Positions 7,042-15,365 of a stretch of 39,001 nt of DNA are shown here, piece after piece. This stretch comes from Bacillota bacterium (lineage in GTDB: Bacteria; Bacillota; Bacilli; Alicyclobacillales; SLC66). The notes under the pieces were generated by a model. The model was not told the DNA's origin and did no database searches. It saw only the letters and a list, made by a program, of their open reading frames with translations. The stretch covers positions 1 to 39,001 of the forward strand of contig JAJZCB010000028.1 of assembly GCA_021846285.1 (NCBI GenBank), in the 5' to 3' direction. Position numbers and translations under genes: made by a program. Each line of letters opens with the position of its first letter. The first letter of the stretch is position 1.

Positions 7042-8388
7042 ATGACGTACGCATTGTTGGCTGGAGGAGTCCTGCTGGCGCTCGGGCTGTGGTGGAAAGC
7101 CGTCGGCGCCGCAGTCATCGGAGCGGGAATTTTTGCAGTGTGCTGGATCGAACTGATGGACGAAACATCCGCTTCTCGCTGGGGCGTTCGACTGCGTCTA
7201 CTGGTGCGACTGCCTCACGTCTATATGCGCATTCGCCGGGAACTTTACATTATGGAAACGATTTTGCCACTGTGTCGACAATATGCGGAACGTTACCCGG
7301 TGTATATACGTCTGCCGTTTGTCCTGGGAGAGCGCAATGAGATTTCCATCGCTCCGTCTGATGCTGAAAAGAACACTCCCTTCTCTCACCCAACGGTACC
7401 TGCCCCCGTGCATGACCTGGCCACCATAGTCAGTCGGCGTACGCACGTTGTTGTTGATCCCTTGACCCTGTTGCTCGTCATTAACAGAGAAGTGCGACGA
7501 CTGCATTCCGAAACGCTGATGAAAGCCGTTTGGCAGGTAACCGGGCGGAATTTGCAGGCAGACTTCTTTGCAGCATGTCTGCGCTATGCGATTTGGGAGC
7601 GGGAACGCAGCAGACAGGAGGGCGGGTTCACACTCCTCTACCGGGACATATTTGCGCAGAGTGTACTTGAGCGTTTCGGCATTGAGGAACTGCGCACCTT
7701 CTGCCAGACGCCGCGCAGAGCAGGGGTGTCGCGCATCGTTGATAAAGCAGTCGCGGAAGCCTGGAACAGGTCGGTGCAGACTAAGCGGGCGCTACGGCTT
7801 GAAGCTATACTCCAAAAGCGGTCGATCGACGATTCGCAGTCCCTGGCGCAAGAAACTTCCTGTTCAGAGCCGATTGCGATGCATGACGCGGCAACCTTGG
7901 CGCATCTCGCCGAGATTGATCTGGGCGCGGCCGTCAGGCGACTGCAGGCCGTTTTTACGGGTAATGAGAGCGCCGTGGAGCAACATCCGGTTGGCCTTGA
8001 CAAAGGCTATTTTGTAGCTGCTTCGGGAGGAAAACGAGTGCTGTTTCAGATCGGGCTCCTCGACGATGGTTCAGTGGCCAAATCCGTCGTCGCGCAGGCT
8101 TATACTCATGCTGGCCTTGAACGGACCGATCAGGCGATCATTCTTGCTTTGGGGCCAATTCATGACGATGTCCTGAGAGATGCGGACGAACTCGGATTGC
8201 TGGTGCTCCTGTGGGAACCTCTTGACCGCTTGCTCGCCGCTCACGCCGACCGGATGTGGCAGGCGGTGGAGTGGTCGCTGCGCGCTTCGAGACGGGCAGA
8301 CGCCACAACTCCCGAGTTGCCTCAAAATGGCACTGCTGCGAATGATGAAAATCTGACAGGGGTACTGGAACTTGGCCTATCGACGTAG
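7042..8388 (+). CDS. Unrecognised protein with N-terminal membrane hairpin
   Basis: I do not recognise this 448-residue protein. Residues about 3-40 form two closely spaced hydrophobic segments, which would anchor it with the rest in the cytoplasm. The middle is rich in Arg, Glu and helices. A last globular part, starting near GGKRVLFQIGLLDDGS, alternates short hydrophobic strands with charged loops and ends in DADELGLLVLLWEPLDRLL. That layout is reminiscent of restriction-endonuclease-fold (Mrr/RecB-like) domains, but I cannot identify catalytic residues, so this is only a suggestion. ATG 7042 has GGAG six bases upstream and is preferred over the in-frame GTG 7018. A small gene follows in the same direction. 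Confidence 0.6.
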   Translation: MTYALLAGGVLLALGLWWKAVGAAVIGAGIFAVCWIELMDETSASRWGVRLRLLVRLPHVYMRIRRELYIMETILPLCRQYAERYPVYIRLPFVLGERNEISIAPSDAEKNTPFSHPTVPAPVHDLATIVSRRTHVVVDPLTLLLVINREVRRLHSETLMKAVWQVTGRNLQADFFAACLRYAIWERERSRQEGGFTLLYRDIFAQSVLERFGIEELRTFCQTPRRAGVSRIVDKAVAEAWNRSVQTKRALRLEAILQKRSIDDSQSLAQETSCSEPIAMHDAATLAHLAEIDLGAAVRRLQAVFTGNESAVEQHPVGLDKGYFVAASGGKRVLFQIGLLDDGSVAKSVVAQAYTHAGLERTDQAIILALGPIHDDVLRDADELGLLVLLWEPLDRLLAAHADRMWQAVEWSLRASRRADATTPELPQNGTAANDENLTGVLELGLST

Positions 8389-8448
8389 TACAATCGTATG
8401 AAAGGTTAACAAGGCAATCATCAGACCATCTTATGAGGGGTGTACCGA

Positions 8449-8628
8449 GTGTCCGATGGGCAAAAGCCTTCCCGCCAGGCGGCTAGTGCTCGGGAAGCGG
8501 AAGAGTTGTTGCGCAAAGCAGCCCATTCCAGCGGCGATCCGTTTCTCGCACTTTCCCAGTCGTATCGGCGCAAACAGGGGAACCAGAAACTGTCCCCCCA
8601 GTTGCTCGAAGACGACGATGAACGCTAG
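8449..8628 (+). CDS. Small hydrophilic protein of unknown function
   Basis: A 59-codon frame begins at GTG 8449, eight bases after GAGGGG (8435-8440). The protein is charged, rich in Ala, Glu, Gln and Lys, with a predicted helix (ASAREAEELLRKAAH) and an acidic tail (LLEDDDER). There is no Cys, membrane segment or recognised motif. An in-frame GTG at 8440 overlaps the SD and is less likely. It lies 60 bases after the membrane-anchored unknown and could be co-transcribed with it. A hairpin follows directly. Confidence 0.5.
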   Translation: MSDGQKPSRQAASAREAEELLRKAAHSSGDPFLALSQSYRRKQGNQKLSPQLLEDDDER

Positions 8629-8634
8629 CCCGTT

Positions 8635-8652
8635 TGCAGGCTTTTGCCTGCA
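8635..8652. terminator. Hairpin between convergent genes
   Basis: TGCAGGC and GCCTGCA form a perfect 7-bp stem around a TTTT loop, between the small protein gene and the convergent moaD-moaE gene. No T-run follows on either strand, so terminator function is only likely by position. Confidence 0.4.
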
Positions 8653-8687
8653 CCCATCGTGTAACCGCTTACTTTTGCACGCCGATC

Positions 8688-9437
8688 TCAGGCATGTTCT
8701 GTAGGGTTCCACGGTCCATCCGGCTCCTGCCATTCGATCTCGCCATCTGCGTAAAACTCCTTCTTCCATATGGGAACCGTTTGTTTGAGCGTGTCAATCG
8801 CATACTGAGTGGCAGCAAAGGCGTCTTTGCGGTGGGGTGTCGACACGCCAATGAGAACGCTGATGTCTGTGATATCCAGATGACCTACGCGATGCCACAA
8901 CGCCACGGTGGCGCCTGGCCAGCGTTTCTGGCACTCGGCCGCGATTTCCTCCATTTTTTTTACGGCCATGTTCGCGTATGCTTCGTACCGCAGGCATAGG
9001 GTTTGCCTGCCCTTCGTAAATTCTCTCACCGTTCCCGCAAAGACGATGACAGCACCTGCAGTCCGCCGCAAAACGAACGCATACATAGCTTCCGGTTGCA
9101 ACTCGCGAGTGACAACCGCGGCCAGTTCCGTGATCTCGCCATCCTGGGAGACCCATGGGCAAGGCTTCGACGCGAATTCACTGTCCTGTCCCCCGCTTAC
9201 ACGCGGAATTACAGCGATGTCGTCACCGTCCTCGACGCGTGTCTCCAAGGTCGCGTACTCTTGGCCGCGCGCAAACCAGGTACGGGTTAGCAAATCGTCA
9301 AGAGCTGGAAACAAATCGGCGAGGTGGGCTCGCACATCGGCGAGTGTTACCTCTTGCCCCTCCGGCCAGTCCATGTCCAGACTGCGTTGGCCTGCTGTCT
9401 CTGCCGCCGCGGCAAACAGGCGTACTGTCACGCGCAT
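8688..9437 (-). CDS. moaX: MoaD-MoaE fusion (molybdopterin synthase, both subunits in one chain)
   Basis: Residues 1-83 are a MoaD-type ubiquitin-fold sulfur carrier ending VIPRVSGG. Residues from about 95 are MoaE, with FAGTVRE (133-139), HRKDAF (202-207) and VPIWKKE (221-227), the Lys-containing active-site segments. Molybdopterin synthase converts cyclic pyranopterin monophosphate to molybdopterin using a thiocarboxylate on the terminal MoaD glycine. Here Gly82-Gly83 are internal and followed by QDSEF, so the chain presumably must be cut after Gly83 to become active, as reported for mycobacterial MoaX. GGGAGTG precedes ATG 9437. The gene is divergent from moaC. The domain calls are sure; the need for cleavage is inferred. 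Confidence 0.9.
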   Translation of the reverse strand: MRVTVRLFAAAAETAGQRSLDMDWPEGQEVTLADVRAHLADLFPALDDLLTRTWFARGQEYATLETRVEDGDDIAVIPRVSGGQDSEFASKPCPWVSQDGEITELAAVVTRELQPEAMYAFVLRRTAGAVIVFAGTVREFTKGRQTLCLRYEAYANMAVKKMEEIAAECQKRWPGATVALWHRVGHLDITDISVLIGVSTPHRKDAFAATQYAIDTLKQTVPIWKKEFYADGEIEWQEPDGPWNPTEHA

Positions 9438-9505
9438 ACGCGTTCACTCCCAACAGGTGTCAATAGTAAGGTCTCCACGAAATGGCCGTTGCGAAAACAC
9501 GGTTA

Positions 9506-9557
9506 ATTATACCGCGTCCGCCGGGTGTTTGCGAGAATGGTACAACATCGGTACACT
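9506..9557. promoter_or_regulatory. Divergent promoter region of the molybdenum cofactor genes
   Basis: On the minus strand a perfect TATAAT lies at 9511-9506, pointing toward the moaD-moaE gene, though its -35 is weak. On the plus strand TTGCGA (9529-9534) and TACACT (9552-9557) are 17 bases apart and point toward moaC, each matching four of six consensus positions. No Moco riboswitch was recognised. Confidence 0.4.
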
Positions 9558-9574
9558 GGGGGATGAGGTGACTT

Positions 9575-10075
9575 ATGACCGGAGAACACATAGATTCTGG
9601 GCAACGTTTGACGCATCTGGATCACGAAGGACGCGCCCGGATGGTAGATATAGGCGCTAAAGAAGCGACCGAACGAGTGGCTCGAGCGCGCGCCCAGATA
9701 CGGATGCACCCTGATACTCTTGCGCGAATCCGGAACGGCGCCATTGCGAAGGGCGACGTTCTGGCTGTGGCTCAGGTGGCGGCTGTTATGGGAGCGAAAC
9801 GGACCGCGGACGTGATTCCACTGTGTCATCCGATCGCGCTCACAGGCATTGATGTGGAGTTTGCGTACATCGACGATGAAGTGTTGAGGATTGAAGTTCG
9901 CGCGCGCACTGTTGGGCAGACGGGCGTTGAAATGGAAGCGCTCGCGGGTTGCACGATCGGCGCCCTGACTGTCTACGACATGTGCAAGGCGATCGACCGG
10001 GCCATGACGATTGAGTTCGTGGCTCTGATGGAGAAATCCGGAGGGAAAAGCGGGGTATATCGTCGGCAGGACTGA
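9575..10075 (+). CDS. moaC: Cyclic pyranopterin monophosphate synthase MoaC
   Basis: The 166-residue protein has the MoaC signatures GAKRTADVIPLCHP (73-86), EMEALAGCTIGALTVYDMCK and the C-terminal KSGGKSG. MoaC converts 3',8-cyclo-7,8-dihydro-GTP, made by MoaA, into cyclic pyranopterin monophosphate, the first stable intermediate of Moco synthesis. Length is standard for the family. GAGGTGA lies about six bases before ATG 9575. It is followed 34 bases later by mogA/moaB and is divergent from moaD-moaE, so the region supplies several Moco steps. MoaA is not in the window. Confidence 0.95.
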   Translation: MTGEHIDSGQRLTHLDHEGRARMVDIGAKEATERVARARAQIRMHPDTLARIRNGAIAKGDVLAVAQVAAVMGAKRTADVIPLCHPIALTGIDVEFAYIDDEVLRIEVRARTVGQTGVEMEALAGCTIGALTVYDMCKAIDRAMTIEFVALMEKSGGKSGVYRRQD

Positions 10076-10109
10076 TGGCCGCAGCGAATCCTGGAATGGA
10101 GATGGGCAG

Positions 10110-10616
10110 ATGGTCCAACAAGATACCGGGCGTTTTTTGCAGACGGCGATCGTGACGATCAGCGACCGCGCTTACGCGGGAGAGCGCGAAGACAGGGCGG
10201 GATCGATGCTGATCGAGTTCATGGCAGGGGCGGGTTTTAGAGTGATTGCAGCAACCGTGATCCCCGATGAGATTGACGTCATCAGAGCGACGCTGATTGA
10301 TCTTGCCTCCCGTAAGACGCCGCTTGTTCTGACCACCGGAGGTACGGGCGCAGGGCCCCGCGACGTAACCCCGGAGGCGACAAGGAGTATCATTGATCGT
10401 GAGATGCCCGGGTTGGCTGAAGAGATTCGACGCCAAGGTCTGGCGCAAACGCGTTACTCGTTACTGTCGAGAGGGGTTGCCGGCATGAGGGAACGCACGC
10501 TCATTGTCAATTTGCCGGGCAGGCCCGAAGGAGCGGTTGCCGCCGTGCGCTCGATCCTTGATGTGCTTCCGCATGCGCTTGCAGTCATGTGTTCACCGCA
10601 TTTTGACCACGGCTAG
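10110..10616 (+). CDS. moaB: Molybdopterin adenylyltransferase-type protein (MogA/MoaB family)
   Basis: The 168-residue protein begins with AIVTISDRAYAGEREDRAG and carries TTGGTGAGPRDVTPEAT at residues 75-91, the molybdopterin-binding motif of the MogA/MoaB/MoeA-like fold. The C-terminal VNLPGRPEGA is also conserved. The family adenylates molybdopterin before metal insertion; some MoaB members are non-catalytic, and the two are not easily separated by eye. It follows moaC closely on the same strand and is probably co-transcribed. Confidence 0.9.
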   Translation: MVQQDTGRFLQTAIVTISDRAYAGEREDRAGSMLIEFMAGAGFRVIAATVIPDEIDVIRATLIDLASRKTPLVLTTGGTGAGPRDVTPEATRSIIDREMPGLAEEIRRQGLAQTRYSLLSRGVAGMRERTLIVNLPGRPEGAVAAVRSILDVLPHALAVMCSPHFDHG

Positions 10617-10780
10617 GCGCGGACCAGAGGCGTCATCCCCCCCAGACAGGCGGCGTCAGGCATGGTGAACAGGAATCCCATTCCACACATGAGCGCCTGG
10701 GGATTTCCCCGTGTTGGTCAAGCTTTGCGCCGCGCAAGCGGGAACGATGAAGAGAGCGCGCAACGGATTTGAGGTGGCCA

Positions 10781-12490
10781 ATGACCGGTGAACTGATTGC
10801 ACTGCTTGACGCTGCCCACGATGGCATGATCGCTATTGACGATTCCGGACGCATTACGCTGTTCAATTCTGCTGCGGAGCGATTGACTGGCATTCCGGCG
10901 GATGCGGCCCTTGGAACTTTGGCCAGCGAAACAATCCCCAACAGTCGGCTGCACATCGTGTTGCAGACAGGGGTTCCAGAACTCAACCAGGTTCAATCGC
11001 TTGGCGCCAGCGAAATCATCACCAATCGCGTGCCAGTGCTGGCGAAAGATGGTCGGCTGGCGGCCGCCATCGCCGTGTTTCGCGATGTGACCGAGGTGCG
11101 CGATTTGGCCGCGCAGGTGACGAATCTAAAGGAAGTTCAGACTCTGCTTGAAGCTGTCATCAGCGCCACGCAGGATGCGATATCCGTCGTCGATGCCGAT
11201 GGCACAGGCATCTTGATCAACCCTGCCTACACGCGACTGACAGGACTCTCTGAAGCGGAGGTCATCGGCAAACCCGCCGATGTGGATATCGCCGAAGGAG
11301 AGAGTATGCATTTGAGAGTTCTGCAAACCAGACAGGCTGTGCGAAACGTCAAGATGAAAGTCGGACCAAAGCGCCGGGATGTGATTGTCAATGTGGCGCC
11401 GATCATGGTAAGCGCAACACTTCGGGGGAGCGTTGCGGTCATACACGACGTATCAGAGATGCGATCGCTGTCCGATGAACTGGACCGAGCGCGCCAGCGT
11501 ATCCGAAAGCTGGAAGCGAAATATACATTCGCGGACATCATTGGAAACAGTCTGCCCATGACAACGGCCGTCGAGACAGCCAGGCGAGCGGCTCAAACGA
11601 AAGCCACGGTGCTCCTGCGGGGTGAATCCGGGTGTGGCAAGGAACTGTTTGCGCATGCGATTCACAACGCGAGCGAACGGCGCTCCAACCAGTTTGTACG
11701 CGTCAACTGCGCGGCGATCAGTGAGAGCCTTCTTGAAAGCGAATTGTTTGGCTACGTGGAAGGTGCCTTCAGCGGGGCTCGCAAAGGCGGCAAGAAGGGT
11801 TTGTTCGAAGAGGCGATGTATGGAACGATTTTCCTCGATGAAATCGCGGAACTGTCGCCCGGCACACAGGCTAAGCTGTTGCGTGCGCTGCAGGAGCGCG
11901 AGATTGTTCCAGTCGGAGGCACGTCTGCTCTCACGGTGGACGTTCGGGTCATAGCGGCAACCCATGTCAATCTGGAACGGGCGATTACGGATGGGCGGTT
12001 TCGGGAAGATCTGTATTATCGGCTCAATGTATTGCCGATCGTCATCCCGCCGCTGCGTTATCGTACGGAGGACTTTGAACCGCTGGTGGCGATGATGATC
12101 GAGCGGTTTAACCACGACTACGGTCGCAGTGTCCAATCCGTGACCAAGGATGCGCTCGCCCTGCTGCAGAGCTATCAGTGGCCTGGAAATGTGCGCGAAT
12201 TGGAAAATGTCATCGGTCGAGGCATGATGAAGATGGCGTTTCAGGAAGCCGTGATGGAGTCGAGACATATTGACTTGCCGGATCTGCGGGGCTTTGAAAC
12301 AGTCGGGCGACCAGCGGAGCAGAGCGGCTCGTTCGATCTGGCCACAGCCGTTCGCCAAGCGGAGAGCAACGTCATCAGGAACGCTCTGCAGTCAGCGGCA
12401 GACAACAAGACAGAGGCCGCCCGTCTGCTGGGGATTTCGATCCGCACTCTCTACTATAAGTTGGACAAGCTCGGATTGCCATTCCATTGA
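10781..12490 (+). CDS. bkdR: Sigma-54-dependent PAS-domain activator, BkdR type
   Basis: The 569-residue protein has two PAS domains (about 5-100 and 125-230), a short coiled linker, an AAA+ sigma-54 interaction domain and a C-terminal Fis-type helix-turn-helix (TEAARLLGISIRTLYYKLDKLGL region). Walker A is GESGCGKE (281-288). The sigma-54 contact loop reads GAFSGA (328-333), a conservative variant of GAFTGA. Walker B is GTIFLDEIAE near 350. It should open a sigma-54 promoter by ATP hydrolysis, with the PAS domains sensing a ligand. The gene lies directly before a -24/-12 promoter and the leucine dehydrogenase/bkd genes, matching the role of Bacillus BkdR. GAGGTGG precedes ATG 10781; the frame-extending TTG 10769 overlaps that SD and is not preferred. 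Confidence 0.9.
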   Translation: MTGELIALLDAAHDGMIAIDDSGRITLFNSAAERLTGIPADAALGTLASETIPNSRLHIVLQTGVPELNQVQSLGASEIITNRVPVLAKDGRLAAAIAVFRDVTEVRDLAAQVTNLKEVQTLLEAVISATQDAISVVDADGTGILINPAYTRLTGLSEAEVIGKPADVDIAEGESMHLRVLQTRQAVRNVKMKVGPKRRDVIVNVAPIMVSATLRGSVAVIHDVSEMRSLSDELDRARQRIRKLEAKYTFADIIGNSLPMTTAVETARRAAQTKATVLLRGESGCGKELFAHAIHNASERRSNQFVRVNCAAISESLLESELFGYVEGAFSGARKGGKKGLFEEAMYGTIFLDEIAELSPGTQAKLLRALQEREIVPVGGTSALTVDVRVIAATHVNLERAITDGRFREDLYYRLNVLPIVIPPLRYRTEDFEPLVAMMIERFNHDYGRSVQSVTKDALALLQSYQWPGNVRELENVIGRGMMKMAFQEAVMESRHIDLPDLRGFETVGRPAEQSGSFDLATAVRQAESNVIRNALQSAADNKTEAARLLGISIRTLYYKLDKLGLPFH

Positions 12491-12545
12491 CAGAGTGTGA
12501 ACGACAGAATGTCAAGGAAACGTTCCAAACGCCCACTCCTGTCTG

Positions 12546-12595
12546 CGCAAGTAATTGCATGCCATAGGTTGCGTACTAACGCAATATGTTGCATG
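12546..12595 (+). promoter_or_regulatory. Tandem upstream activator sites of the bkd operon
   Basis: Two copies of CGCAA-N4-TTGCATG occur at 12546-12561 (spacer GTAA) and 12580-12595 (spacer TATG), 34 bases apart. Each contains the dyad GCAA-N4-TTGC. They lie 55-105 bases upstream of the -24 GG, the usual place for enhancer sites of sigma-54 activators. Assignment to the adjacent BkdR-type protein is inferred. Confidence 0.65.
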
Positions 12596-12647
12596 ATGTA
12601 TGATGGCGCTTCGACCAGACAAGTCGCCCTGACAGGAACGTGTCAGT

Positions 12648-12664
12648 TTGGCAAGAAACTTGCT
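12648..12664 (+). promoter_or_regulatory. Sigma-54 (-24/-12) promoter
   Basis: TTGGCAAGAAACTTGCT matches the consensus YTGGCACGRNNNTTGCW at every defined position except one (A for C at 12654). GG (12650-12651) and GC (12662-12663) have the required 10-base separation. Transcription should start near 12675, about 45 bases before the leucine dehydrogenase start. Confidence 0.85.
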
Positions 12665-12721
12665 TTGGTTTGAAAGTAAATGGAGTTATAGCTGGGCAGA
12701 TCAGTCTAGGGGGCGTCAGAT

Positions 12722-13816
12722 TTGCAAATCTTTGAAACGCTGGCCAAGTACGACTATGAACAGGTCGTGCTGTGCCAGGATCACACGTCGGGCCTCAAAG
12801 CGATTATTGCGATCCACGACACGACGCTGGGGCCCGCACTCGGCGGATGCCGCATGTGGACGTACGCGTCAGAGGAGGCGGCGATTACTGACGCATTGCG
12901 TTTATCGCGAGGGATGACGTACAAGGCGGCGGCGGCTGGACTTAATCTGGGCGGCGGCAAGACAGTTGTGATCGGCAACCCAAAAACAGACAAGAGCGAA
13001 GCGTTATTTCGCGCCTTAGGGCGCTATATCGAGGGCCTTCACGGTCGTTACATTACGGCTGAGGACGTCGGCACCACCGTGTCCGACATGGATTTGATCC
13101 ATCAGGAAACACGGTATGTGACGGGCGTATCCCAGGCGTACGGCAGTTCCGGAGATCCAAGCCCGGTGACCGCGCTTGGCGTCTTTCGCGGCCTCCAGGC
13201 ATCTGTCAGAGAAGTGTATGGAACCGACGATCTCGAAGGCAAGACGGTGGCTGTGCAGGGGTTGGGACATGTAGGCTATGATTTGTGTCGCCAACTCCAT
13301 GAAGTGGGCGCCAAACTGATTGTTACAGACATTTCGGAAGCTGTAGTCAAACGCGCGGCGGAAGAGTTTGGCGCCGCAGCGGTCGCTCCACAGGACATTG
13401 TTGCGCAAGAGTGCGACGTGTTTGCTCCCTGCGCGCTTGGGGCCGTCATATCGGATGACACGATTCCACTCTTGCGCTGCAGGATCGTCGCTGGATCCGC
13501 CAACAATCAGTTGGCGGAGGAACGTCACGGAGACACGTTGCATGAGATGGGTATTCTTTACGCGCCGGATTACGTCATCAATGCAGGCGGTCTGATCAAT
13601 GTGGCCGACGAACTCGAGGGTTACAATGCGGACCGCGCCCAGAAGAAAGTAGAAGGCATTTACGACATCATGCGCAAGATCTTCGCCATGTCGCGGGAGT
13701 TTCGCATTCCCACGTATCAGGCGGCGGACCGCATGGCCGAGGCGAGAATTGCGGCGATCAAGCAGGTGCGCAGCACGTTTTTACCAGTGTCACGGTCGCT
13801 GCTTCATCGCCAATAG
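12722..13816 (+). CDS. bcd: Leucine dehydrogenase
   Basis: The 364-residue protein is a typical Glu/Leu/Phe/Val dehydrogenase of the leucine type: [11 protein letters not shown] (36-46), catalytic Lys68 in MTYKAA and Lys80 in LGGGKTVV, then the NAD-binding [11 protein letters not shown] near 180-190. It reversibly deaminates leucine, isoleucine and valine to the 2-oxo acids with NAD. Those acids are the substrates of the dehydrogenase complex encoded next. The start is TTG 12722, eight bases after AGGGGG. No nearer ATG exists, and the N-terminus [16 protein letters not shown] fits the family. It is the first gene after the sigma-54 promoter. Confidence 0.95.
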   Translation: MQIFETLAKYDYEQVVLCQDHTSGLKAIIAIHDTTLGPALGGCRMWTYASEEAAITDALRLSRGMTYKAAAAGLNLGGGKTVVIGNPKTDKSEALFRALGRYIEGLHGRYITAEDVGTTVSDMDLIHQETRYVTGVSQAYGSSGDPSPVTALGVFRGLQASVREVYGTDDLEGKTVAVQGLGHVGYDLCRQLHEVGAKLIVTDISEAVVKRAAEEFGAAAVAPQDIVAQECDVFAPCALGAVISDDTIPLLRCRIVAGSANNQLAEERHGDTLHEMGILYAPDYVINAGGLINVADELEGYNADRAQKKVEGIYDIMRKIFAMSREFRIPTYQAADRMAEARIAAIKQVRSTFLPVSRSLLHRQ

Positions 13817-13930
13817 TCGTTGCGCCTGCACAGGCTTGGGGTGATTGCCCGGGATTTTGGCGGCCGGGTTGTGAGTTTGTAGTCCAGCGTTCACGGTTAT
13901 GATACAGACTACGAAGAGAGGATGAGGAGC

Positions 13931-15352
13931 TTGGCCGAAGCGTTTGACGTCGTGATCCTGGGCGGCGGAACAGGCGGATACGTGGCTGCGATTCGCGGAG
14001 CGCAGCTTGGTTTGAGGGTGGCCGTGGTGGAACGGGGGAAACTTGGCGGCACCTGTCTGCACCAGGGATGCATCCCATCCAAGGCGCTCTTGCGGTCGGC
14101 GGAAGTGTATGCGACCACAAAAGAGGGATCTGCGTTTGGCGTGATGGCGGAGGGGCTTTCGTTTGACCTTGGTCGAGCCATGGAGCGCAAGGGCAAGATC
14201 GTAGACCAACTGCACAAGGGTGTCCAGTATCTGATGGGCAAGCACAAGATCACGGTCATGGACGGCCATGGGCGCGTCATGGGCCCCTCGATCTTTTCGC
14301 CGACCGCGGGCGCCGTCAGGGTAGAACGCAAGGATGGGGAGTCGGAGATTATCTCGCCCCGTTACACGGTGATCGCCACAGGTTCTCGCCCGCGCCCTCT
14401 GCCGGGGCTCCCCTTTGACGGCGAGCGCGTGATTTCGTCGGATGAGGCGCTTGAACTTAAGACCCTGCCACAATCGGTGCTGATCATCGGCGGCGGCGCG
14501 ATCGGCGTCGAATGGGCCTCCATGTTGGCCGATTTTGGGGTGGAGGTTACGGTGGTGGAAGCGCTGCCGCGGATTCTGTTTCAGGAGGATGAGGACGTCG
14601 CGGCGGAAATGGCGCGGGCGCTTAAGAAGCGGCGAATCAAAGTCATGGTGGACGCCGCGGTCGCCGCAGAGACATACCGAATTGCAGATGGGCAGGCTGT
14701 GATTGAGGTGTCGTTGCATGGCGCCGTACAGACACTGACCGCCGATATGATTCTTGTCGCCATCGGCCGACAGCCAAACATCGACGATATCGGGTTGGAG
14801 GCGACGCGCATTGAAGTGGAACGCGGCGCCATTGTCGTTGACCCGCATATGCGCACCAAAGAGAAGGCGATTTACGCCATCGGCGACGTTATCGGAGGTA
14901 TGCAACTCGCGCATGTGGCTGCTCACGAAGGCATATTGGCTATGGAGACAATCGCAGGTCTCAGTTCGGATCCGCTGCGTTATGAGCAGATTGCGCGCTG
15001 CACATACGGTCGACCGGAAGTGGCAAGCGTGGGGATTACGGAGGCACAGGCGAGAGAGCGCGGTCATGCGGTCAAAGCAGCGAAGTTTCAATTTCGGGCG
15101 ATTGGCAAGGCGCTTGTGTACGGCGAATCGGATGGATTTGTCAAGATTGTTGCTGACAGTGAGACCAATGATTTACTCGGCGTGCATATGATTGGCCCTC
15201 ATGTCACGGATCTCATCGCGGAGGCGGCGTTGGCGCATGTCCTCGATGCCGCGCCGTTTGAAATCGGTAACACCATCCATCCACATCCTACACTTGCGGA
15301 AGCGCTGGGTGAAGCGGCTCTTGCGGTCGATGGACTGGCGATACACGGGTAA
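13931..15352 (+). CDS. lpdV: Dihydrolipoyl dehydrogenase (E3) of the branched-chain complex
   Basis: The protein has the FAD motif VVILGGGTGGY at the N-terminus, the redox-active disulfide GGTCLHQGCIPSK (Cys42, Cys47), the NAD-binding IIGGGAIGVEWAS, and the C-terminal HPHPTLAEAL with the catalytic His. It reoxidises the dihydrolipoyl group of the E2 subunit, passing electrons to NAD. The frame can start at ATG 13922, which overlaps GAGAGG, or at TTG 13931, for which that SD is nine bases away. I prefer TTG 13931 (MAEAFDVVILGGG, 473 residues). It follows leucine dehydrogenase after a gap of about 110 bases with no convincing terminator, so it is probably in the same transcript. Confidence 0.92.
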   Translation: MAEAFDVVILGGGTGGYVAAIRGAQLGLRVAVVERGKLGGTCLHQGCIPSKALLRSAEVYATTKEGSAFGVMAEGLSFDLGRAMERKGKIVDQLHKGVQYLMGKHKITVMDGHGRVMGPSIFSPTAGAVRVERKDGESEIISPRYTVIATGSRPRPLPGLPFDGERVISSDEALELKTLPQSVLIIGGGAIGVEWASMLADFGVEVTVVEALPRILFQEDEDVAAEMARALKKRRIKVMVDAAVAAETYRIADGQAVIEVSLHGAVQTLTADMILVAIGRQPNIDDIGLEATRIEVERGAIVVDPHMRTKEKAIYAIGDVIGGMQLAHVAAHEGILAMETIAGLSSDPLRYEQIARCTYGRPEVASVGITEAQARERGHAVKAAKFQFRAIGKALVYGESDGFVKIVADSETNDLLGVHMIGPHVTDLIAEAALAHVLDAAPFEIGNTIHPHPTLAEALGEAALAVDGLAIHG

Positions 15353-15365
15353 GGGGGAAACAGTC

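Noticed and set aside
8908-9660. A 250-codon open frame on the plus strand
   Set aside because: It runs antisense to moaD-moaE and into moaC; it is a shadow frame.
11453-12358. A 301-codon open frame on the minus strand
   Set aside because: It is antisense to the AAA+ domain of the sigma-54 activator, with no family resemblance.
13877-13903. Possible internal promoter before lpdV (TTGTAG and TATGAT)
   Set aside because: The spacer is only 15 bases and the -35 is weak; read-through from the sigma-54 promoter explains expression.
13790-15091. A 433-codon open frame on the minus strand
   Set aside because: It lies antisense to the well-supported dihydrolipoyl dehydrogenase gene; its translation is rich in His, Arg and Cys with no recognisable motif, as expected for a shadow frame.
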